Shown: positions 43,735-49,052 of the stretch, piece by piece | Layout: every line of letters begins with the position of its first letter | Position numbering within the stretch: position 1 is the stretch's first letter | Assembly: GCA_900754525.1 (NCBI GenBank) | Contig: CAAEDE010000060.1 | Coordinates: 1 to 49,052 of the forward strand | Direction of reading: 5' to 3' | DNA from: an uncultured Collinsella sp. | GTDB lineage: Bacteria > Actinomycetota > Coriobacteriia > Coriobacteriales > Coriobacteriaceae | DNA length: 49,052 bases | Program-made: the position numbers and the translations under genes | The notes under the pieces: generated by a model | Told to the model about the DNA's origin: nothing | The model's input: the letters and a program-made list of their open reading frames with translations, nothing else | Database searches by the model: none

Positions 43735-43768
43735 CCTGCCAAAAAGGGACAGGTTTATTTTTGGCAGG
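43735..43768 (+). repeat. REP-like hairpin, copy 4
   Basis: CCTGCC plus five A pairs perfectly with TTTTTGGCAGG around GGGACAGGTTTAT; followed by TTTTATC. It lies 21 bases upstream of the dehydrogenase start on the opposite orientation. Confidence 0.75.
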
Positions 43769-43789
43769 TTTTATCAGGCAAAACGTTCA

Positions 43790-43835
43790 AATAAAACGCC
43801 GGACGCAAGACGAGCGTGCCCGTCAGCATCCGGCG
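43790..43835 (-). terminator. Terminator after the methionine aminopeptidase gene
   Basis: CGCCGGATGC and GCGTCCGGCG pair on the minus strand with one mismatch (43826-43835 with 43797-43806), followed by TTTTATTTG. It starts 9 bases after the stop codon. Confidence 0.7.
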
Positions 43836-43844
43836 CATCCACGG

Positions 43845-44732
43845 CTACCAGCTCAGCAGCTCGTAGCCGTCCTCGGTCACCACGAGCTGTACCTCGCATT
43901 GGGCCGAATCGCTGCCGTCCTTGGTGCGTACGCACCAGCCGTCACCCTTGCTAATCTTGATGTCGGGCGCTCCGGCATTGACCATGGGCTCGATGGTAAA
44001 GACCATGCCCGGGGCCATGATGGTGTCCACATCGGGTGCCTCGGTGGTAAAGCCCACAAACGGGTCCTCGTGGAACTCCTTGCCAATGCCGTGTCCGCCG
44101 TACTCGCGCACCACGCTAAAGCCGGCGTCCTCGACTGTCTTTTGCACGGCCTCGGCCATAACGGAGAGCGGCAGCCATGGCTTGACGGCCGCCAGACCCG
44201 CCTCCACGCTGGCGCGGGTGACCTCGACCAGGCGCTGGCGCTCGGCAGAGACCTTGCCGATGCAGAACATGCGGCTCGAGTCGCTAAAGTAGCCGTCCAA
44301 GATCGTGGAGCAGTCCACGTTGATGATGTCGCCCTCGTGCAGCACGTCCGTATCGCAGGGGATACCGTGGCAGACCACATCGTTGATCGAGGTGCATACG
44401 CTCTTGGGGTAGCCCTCGTAGTTGAGGTCTGCCGGCGTGCCGCCGTGCTCGACGGTGTAGTCGTAGATCATCTGGTCGATCTGGTTGGTGGTCATGCCCG
44501 CGGCGATGTGCTCGCCTACGTAATCGAGCACGCCCACGTTGATGGCGGCCGAGCGCTTGATGCCCTCGATATCGGCGGGCGTCTTGTAGAGCGTGCGGGG
44601 CAGAACCTCCCAGCCCTCTTCCCACAAGCGCTCGAGGCGCTCATCAAAGGTGCTATGGCATTTCTTATATTTTTTGCCGCTGCCGCACCAGCAAGCGTCG
44701 TTGCGGCCAGGCACGGGTCCTTTGTCATACAT
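43845..44732 (-). CDS. map: Methionine aminopeptidase with N-terminal SEC-C zinc motif
   Basis: 295-aa type I enzyme removing the initiator Met from new proteins. Residues 9-26 (GRNDACWCGSGKKYKKCH) are a SEC-C zinc-binding motif like that at the end of SecA, thought to help ribosome contact. The catalytic domain has the metal ligands Asp in INVDCSTILDGYFSDSSR, His in EYGGHGIGKEFHEDP, Glu in FTIEPMV and Glu near the end (SAQCEVQLVV). ATG 44732 has GAAAGGAAG upstream. The SEC-C form is common in Clostridia and Coriobacteriia; a second, plain map gene often exists elsewhere. Confidence 0.95.
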   Translation of the reverse strand: MYDKGPVPGRNDACWCGSGKKYKKCHSTFDERLERLWEEGWEVLPRTLYKTPADIEGIKRSAAINVGVLDYVGEHIAAGMTTNQIDQMIYDYTVEHGGTPADLNYEGYPKSVCTSINDVVCHGIPCDTDVLHEGDIINVDCSTILDGYFSDSSRMFCIGKVSAERQRLVEVTRASVEAGLAAVKPWLPLSVMAEAVQKTVEDAGFSVVREYGGHGIGKEFHEDPFVGFTTEAPDVDTIMAPGMVFTIEPMVNAGAPDIKISKGDGWCVRTKDGSDSAQCEVQLVVTEDGYELLSW

Positions 44733-44824
44733 GGCTAACTTCCTTTCATTCGCAGCTAGTATAGCCCACCCACAGAGCAGCTCATTTGGGATGGGGCTAA
44801 TTTGGCTGCTGGCGGGCGGCCGCG

Positions 44825-45601
44825 CTAGTAGCTCACCTGGCAGGGAATGTCGAGGGTGCGCACGCGTGCGGCAATGGCGTCGAGCACCTCAGGTGCTGCC
44901 TTGGCAAGGCCGGCGACCGGCGTCTCGCGAGCCACCGTGTAGATGGTCGCTTCTTGTGGGCGAATGCGCTCAAGCGCCGCGAGCCAGGGGGCAACGTACT
45001 CCTCGCCGGTGTTGTCAATGGGCTTGCCTTGATACTCGCCGGTCAAAAAGATCGTCTGGATAATAACGTGACCTTCAAAGCTTGCGAACGTCTCAATCTG
45101 GTGCTCGACGTCGTAGGGGCCAACGGGCTGGTCGAGCAGCTGGATAAATGCCGGGTCGACCGTATCGAGCTTGAGGATGTTGTCGTCGACCATCATGAGC
45201 ACATCGTGCACCTGGGGACGGTCGGCGCGCGTGCCGTTGGAAAGCACGGCAATCTTGGTGTTTGGGGCCAGCTGGTCGCGAAGTGCGACGGCACCGGTGA
45301 TGGCCTGCGGAAACTCCGGTGCGGCGGTGGGCTCGCCATTGCCGGCAAACGTGATTACATCGGGGAGCTCACCCTCGATTGCCATCTCGTGCAGCTTGGC
45401 CTCGAGTGCGTCGAGCACCACGGCAGCCGTGTTATAGGACTCGTGGCAGGGGCGCTCGGCGTTGAGACCGTTCTCACAGTAGATGCAGTCGAACGTGCAG
45501 ATCTTGCCGCTCGCCGGCATCATATTGACACCGAGCGAAAGGCCCAGGCGACGGCTGCGGACGGGTCCAAAGATGGGGCTGGCATTTAAAAACGTAGACA
45601 T
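44825..45601 (-). CDS. Radical SAM protein (COG0731/TYW1-like family)
   Basis: 258 aa from ATG 45601, nine bases after AAGGAG; ATG 45607 is only three bases from that site and is less likely. The cluster motif CTFDCIYC uses Cys35, Cys39 and Cys42, and FGPVRSRRLGLSLGVNM before it is typical of the family, as are VITFAGNGEPTAAPEF and VLSNGTR. Related proteins include wyosine-synthase-like enzymes, but bacterial members have no established substrate. It lies divergent to the alpha/beta hydrolase gene (235 bases between starts). Confidence 0.88.
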   Translation of the reverse strand: MSTFLNASPIFGPVRSRRLGLSLGVNMMPASGKICTFDCIYCENGLNAERPCHESYNTAAVVLDALEAKLHEMAIEGELPDVITFAGNGEPTAAPEFPQAITGAVALRDQLAPNTKIAVLSNGTRADRPQVHDVLMMVDDNILKLDTVDPAFIQLLDQPVGPYDVEHQIETFASFEGHVIIQTIFLTGEYQGKPIDNTGEEYVAPWLAALERIRPQEATIYTVARETPVAGLAKAAPEVLDAIAARVRTLDIPCQVSY

Positions 45602-45836
45602 AGGCATATGCTCCTTGGGACAGTTGAGTTTAAGCATAGCATCGGCCTTCATGTGGGTCGCGGGTTTGGGTGCTGTTGTTTAGGCGGAAACCTTGCAATC
45701 GGGTGAGTTTACGAAACCCTGTCATGAAAGGGTGCGAGTCGGGTACAGTAAGCGCATTCATGTACGCACAAAATGACGCCATCTGACCAAGCCGCACCCC
45801 GGCACGACCTGGTGGCGTTGACGATGGGAACACAGT

Positions 45837-46634
45837 ATGGATTTTATGGTCGAGAATGCGGGCACCACGATTGCCTGCCGCGAGTATGCCGGCCCGGATG
45901 TATCGTCCGATGCACCCGCCTTGGTGTGCGTGCACGGTGCGTGCGTCGACGGTGTCTTTTTTGACGGTATCGCCCGCGAGCTCGCCTGTGACTACCACGT
46001 CATTGCCTACGACCGCCGCGGTTGCGGCGAGAGCGGCGACGCTGCGGACGGACGCTACGACCTCGCCGCCCAGGCCGCCGACCTGCAGGCCGTTATCGAG
46101 CATATTGGCGCTCCGGCAAACGTGCTCGCGCACAGTGCCGGTACGCTGGTGACGCTGGAGCTTCTCCGTGCAAATCCCGCCATAATCTCGCGTGCGATCC
46201 TGCATGAACCCGCCGTGACAAACGAGGGTGCCGGCCTGGGCGCGGCCCCGGTTTTGCTCGAGATGATTGCTGCGGGAAAGGTCTCCAGGGCATTACGGGC
46301 CTTCCTGGGTGCCATCGGCGATTCGGACCCTGAGGCTCCCAAGACAACCGAGGCAGAAGCCAAGCATGCCCTGCGCAACGGCCGTAGTTTCATGGCAAAC
46401 GAATACGGGATTACTATGACCTGCGTTCCCGATTGGGATAGCGTCCGTGCGTCGAAAACGGTGGCCGCCGTGCTCCTGGGCGAGCTCTCGATTGGCACGC
46501 CTCGCGAGGCGGGCACGAGGGTGGCGGCTGAGCTTTTGGACTGTCCGCTCGTAATGGTTCCCGGCGCGCACAACGGCCTGCGCGATCGCCCGGGAGCGGC
46601 TGCCCAGACTGTCCTTGGCATCCTGGGGCTCTAA
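45837..46634 (+). CDS. Alpha/beta hydrolase
   Basis: 265-aa hydrolase of the peroxidase/esterase-like alpha/beta fold. LVCVHGACVDGVFF gives the oxyanion region, YDRRGCGESGD a typical strand-turn, the nucleophile elbow is AHSAGT (Ser near residue 101), and the C-terminal His is in VPGAHNGLRDRPG. No signal peptide. ATG 45837 has GGGAAC upstream; ATG 45846 is possible. Substrate unknown; it has no operon partner. Confidence 0.88.
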   Translation: MDFMVENAGTTIACREYAGPDVSSDAPALVCVHGACVDGVFFDGIARELACDYHVIAYDRRGCGESGDAADGRYDLAAQAADLQAVIEHIGAPANVLAHSAGTLVTLELLRANPAIISRAILHEPAVTNEGAGLGAAPVLLEMIAAGKVSRALRAFLGAIGDSDPEAPKTTEAEAKHALRNGRSFMANEYGITMTCVPDWDSVRASKTVAAVLLGELSIGTPREAGTRVAAELLDCPLVMVPGAHNGLRDRPGAAAQTVLGILGL

Positions 46635-46845
46635 CACCCGCAATAGCCAAAGCAGGCTTCATCCGCAAACGTTTCGGCATTGTTAACAAATGTGTTCAAA
46701 ACCTCACGTCTGCGGCTTCAATCGCGCCGTCTGCCAACTCATAAAAATGTAACAGCATTTACGTGCTTACCTGCATCGGCAAGGTGTTACCCTTGTACCA
46801 TTTGGAACCCACCGCTACCATGCGAAGCTATCGAAAGGGCCCCAT

Positions 46846-48726
46846 ATGCTCAATAATCACGAGGTCAATCTAACCGACGAGGAGGCTGCCGCCGAGGTCG
46901 CCCGTGTCGCGAAGACCTACCCCGTGGTACGCTTACTGTCGGCCGATCAGATTAAGAGCGAGCCTAACTGCCTGCTCGCCGGCGATCGCTGCCCTTGTTT
47001 GCGCCAGGCAAGTCTTGAGGCCTTGACAGATTCCGATGAGGTGTCGGAGCAACTGCTCAACGATGGCGTTGAGTACCGCGCTCGCCTGCGCCCTCTGAAG
47101 GTCGAGGGCGAGCCTCATGTCCTGCTGATGGTGCGTCCGATCGATGGGCAAGAGGCCGCAAAAGAGGACCTTGTCTACACCGACGTGCTGACGAGCGTGC
47201 ACAATCGCCGATATTACGAGGAAAAGCTCCGTAGCGCCCGCATGAATGCCGGCGTTGCGATGATCGACCTTGATGATTTTAGGGTCTTCAACGATACGTG
47301 TGGCCGTCATGCCGGCGACCTTGCGCTCGGTGCCGTGGCGACAGCCATGCGCAGCGGAATCCGTTCGACTGACGAGCTTGTGCGCTATGGCTGCGACAAG
47401 TTTGTGGTTGTCATGCCCAATATTCTCTCCGATGACTTCACCCGTCGCCTGCATCAGGTGTCCGATGCCGTTCGTTCCACGATTATTCCGGGCCATGAGT
47501 ACGTGAGCTTGACGGCATGTGTTGGTGGCGTTCGTATTCATGGCGAGACGGTCGATGAGGGCGTTGGCCGCGCTGTCCAGTTACTGAGCCGCGCTAAGGC
47601 AAAAGCCGGTACGGTCGTGACCGATGCCGATTCCATCGAGGCCTTCCAAAGCGAAAAGCCTTTGGTACTTATTGTCGATGACTCCGAGATGAACCGAGTC
47701 ATTCTCAGCGAGATGCTCAAGGACGAGTATTGCATCCTCGAGGCCGACAACGGTCGTACGGCGCTCGACATGGTCGACCGCTATGGTGATGAGTTGTCGC
47801 TCGTGCTGCTGGATATTGTCATGCCGGGCATAAGCGGCTTTGAGGTGCTGGCCGGTCTGTCGCGCCGATCGGTTAGTGACAATCTGCCTGTCATCATGAT
47901 TTCGAGCGAAGATTCCGATGATATGGTTCTGCGCGCGTACGAGCTAGGCGCCTCGGACTATATCAACCGCCCGTTTGACTCCCGTGTCGTGCGCCGCCGT
48001 GTAAGCAACACCATCCGCCTATACGCCAAACAGCGCCGCCTGACGAGCCTGCTGTCCCAGCAGTACAACGAGCGTGTCAAGAACAGTCGCATGCTCATCG
48101 ACATCATGGCTGGCGTCATGGAGCTTCGCAACGGCGAGAGCGGCAGGCACGTTACGAACATCGAAAAGCTGACCGAGCTGCTGCTTGGCTGTCTGGTCCA
48201 GCGTAGCGACACCATTTCCCTTGACAATGAGGAGCGCTCCACGATTGCCCTGGCTTCGGCGCTGCACGATATCGGCAAGATGTCGATTGACGATGCGATT
48301 CTCAACAAACCCGGGCGCCTTACGCCCGAGGAGTTCGAGATTATGAAGACGCATACCACAATCGGCGCCGACATGCTGCTTGAGCTGGGTAGCCATCACG
48401 CCGGCAATGCGCTTATGGAATATGCGTACCAGATTGCGCGTTGGCATCACGAACGCTGGGACGGCAAGGGTTATCCCGATGGCCTTAAGGGCGACGAAAT
48501 TCCCATTGCCGCACAGGTGGTTTCGGTGGCCGACGTGTACGATGCTCTGACGAGCGTGCGCGTGTACAAGGACGCTATCCCGCACAAGGAGGCAATTCAG
48601 ATGATCCTGGACGGTAAGTGCGGCACCTTTAACCCGCTGCTGCTCGATTGTCTGCTCGAGGTGCAAGACCAAATTGCCGAGACGTTGGCACGCCCCGCTG
48701 ACGTCGTCGCGTTTCCCACGATTTAG
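46846..48726 (+). CDS. Degenerate GGDEF - response regulator - HD-GYP protein
   Basis: 626-aa cytosolic signalling protein. Residues 1-105 are an unrecognised sensor-like region with Cys in DRCPCLRQ. A GGDEF domain follows (about 110-262), but its active site reads GCDKF (182-186), so cyclase activity is unlikely. A receiver domain (about 270-390) has phospho-acceptor Asp323 in LLDIVMPG. The HD-GYP domain (about 412-600) has HD at 474-475 in ALHDIGKMS, MKTHTTIGADML, and GYP at 542-544 in RWHHERWDGKGYPDG, the pattern of c-di-GMP phosphodiesterases. ATG 46846 follows GAAAGGG. An Hpt gene lies 24 bases downstream and could supply the phosphate. Confidence 0.9.
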   Translation: MLNNHEVNLTDEEAAAEVARVAKTYPVVRLLSADQIKSEPNCLLAGDRCPCLRQASLEALTDSDEVSEQLLNDGVEYRARLRPLKVEGEPHVLLMVRPIDGQEAAKEDLVYTDVLTSVHNRRYYEEKLRSARMNAGVAMIDLDDFRVFNDTCGRHAGDLALGAVATAMRSGIRSTDELVRYGCDKFVVVMPNILSDDFTRRLHQVSDAVRSTIIPGHEYVSLTACVGGVRIHGETVDEGVGRAVQLLSRAKAKAGTVVTDADSIEAFQSEKPLVLIVDDSEMNRVILSEMLKDEYCILEADNGRTALDMVDRYGDELSLVLLDIVMPGISGFEVLAGLSRRSVSDNLPVIMISSEDSDDMVLRAYELGASDYINRPFDSRVVRRRVSNTIRLYAKQRRLTSLLSQQYNERVKNSRMLIDIMAGVMELRNGESGRHVTNIEKLTELLLGCLVQRSDTISLDNEERSTIALASALHDIGKMSIDDAILNKPGRLTPEEFEIMKTHTTIGADMLLELGSHHAGNALMEYAYQIARWHHERWDGKGYPDGLKGDEIPIAAQVVSVADVYDALTSVRVYKDAIPHKEAIQMILDGKCGTFNPLLLDCLLEVQDQIAETLARPADVVAFPTI

Positions 48727-48750
48727 TTTGACCAAAGGAGTTTTTAATCC

Positions 48751-48993
48751 ATGATTTCCATGCGTGAGGCGTATGAGAAGATCGGCGCCAATTATGATGA
48801 CGCGTGCGCTCGGCTGATGGGCGAGGAAATGCTCGCCCGCTTTGCCCTCAAGTTTTTGGATGACGAGAGCATGGACAAGCTGGAGGCCGCCATGGCGGCG
48901 GGAGACGCCGAAGGTGCGTTTATGGCAGCGCACACGCTCAAGGGCGTGAGCCAGAACCTGGGATTCGATAAGGCTCTGTTAGACCAGGATTGA
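48751..48993 (+). pseudogene. Hpt domain protein, apparently truncated
   Basis: 80 codons from ATG 48751 with AAAGGAG upstream. The Hpt signature AAHTLKGVSQNLGFD includes the phosphorylated His61. Hpt domains need two further helices (normally 100-115 aa in all), but after GFDK the sequence changes to ALLDQD and stops. The break at about 48975 may be the edge of an inserted element, a deletion, or an assembly join near the window end. The partner would be the receiver domain of the preceding protein. Confidence 0.65.
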
Positions 48994-49052
48994 CATACAT
49001 GTGTCCCCACGGTGCCATATCGTTGACCCCGTAGACCGCGATGATGGGGGCA

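Overview
The window looks like chromosomal DNA of a high-GC, anaerobic Gram-positive gut bacterium of the Coriobacteriia, most probably Collinsella or a close relative. This is inferred from protein resemblance, GC-rich coding sequence, strong GGAGG-type ribosome binding sites, fermentative enzymes (pyruvate formate-lyase and its activase, a sugar PTS, phosphofructokinase) and dense families of intergenic hairpin repeats. No rRNA, tRNA, CRISPR array, intact transposase or origin was recognised.

Layout. 0.1-3.1 kb: BceAB-type ABC transporter whose permease carries an in-frame TGA. 3.1-5.3 kb: repeat-rich spacers around a DAHP synthase gene. 5.3-9.9 kb: MarR regulator plus two half-ABC exporters forming an asymmetric heterodimer. 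10.2-12.9 kb: a pyruvate formate-lyase whose glycyl-radical domain is a separate small gene. 13.3-18.9 kb: sucrose/fructan locus with LacI regulator, two GH32 enzymes and a PTS EIIBC. 19.2-23.9 kb: degV, pflA, a beta-lactamase-fold serine hydrolase, mtnN and the GTPase gene ysxC. 24.0-26.2 kb: a DUF3990/HTH toxin-antitoxin-like pair and a small secreted protein with a membrane peptide. 26.6-31.9 kb: divergent aspartate-family genes, thrC-thrB leftward and lysC-asd rightward. 32-34.4 kb: ogt, remnants of an Abi-type gene and a ClC channel, and a GyrI-like protein. 34.7-38.1 kb: a second ABC/FtsX transporter. 38.7-46.6 kb: pfkA, an Ntn amidase, M18 aminopeptidase, D-2-hydroxyacid dehydrogenase, SEC-C methionine aminopeptidase, a radical SAM protein and an alpha/beta hydrolase. 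46.8-49 kb: a GGDEF-REC-HD-GYP protein and a truncated Hpt gene at the window end.

The most unusual content is between the genes. Five copies of a nested fold-back element (12885-13024, 13051-13123, 26490-26606, 31934-32063, 38498-38682) have unrelated but self-complementary arms around a constant internal loop, GTCCTC opposite TGCGGA, followed by a four-base helix that covaries between copies. Four lie directly 3' of a gene on its sense strand, and the fifth sits in tandem behind one of them. In at least two copies the outermost arm reaches into the stop codon. A second, unrelated 3' element of about 165 bp occurs twice with compensatory changes (3499-3663, 42611-42775), and a REP-like hairpin with a GGGACAGGTTT loop occurs four times plus variants. 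They look like structured 3'-UTR RNAs or non-autonomous palindromic elements that settle at gene ends.

Functionally the genes describe a fermenter: sucrose and fructosides enter through the PTS and are cleaved by GH32 enzymes, the sugar phosphates pass through phosphofructokinase, and pyruvate is split by a two-part PFL activated by PflA. Amino-acid synthesis (aromatic entry step, aspartate to threonine), drug or peptide export and c-di-GMP-type signalling complete the picture.
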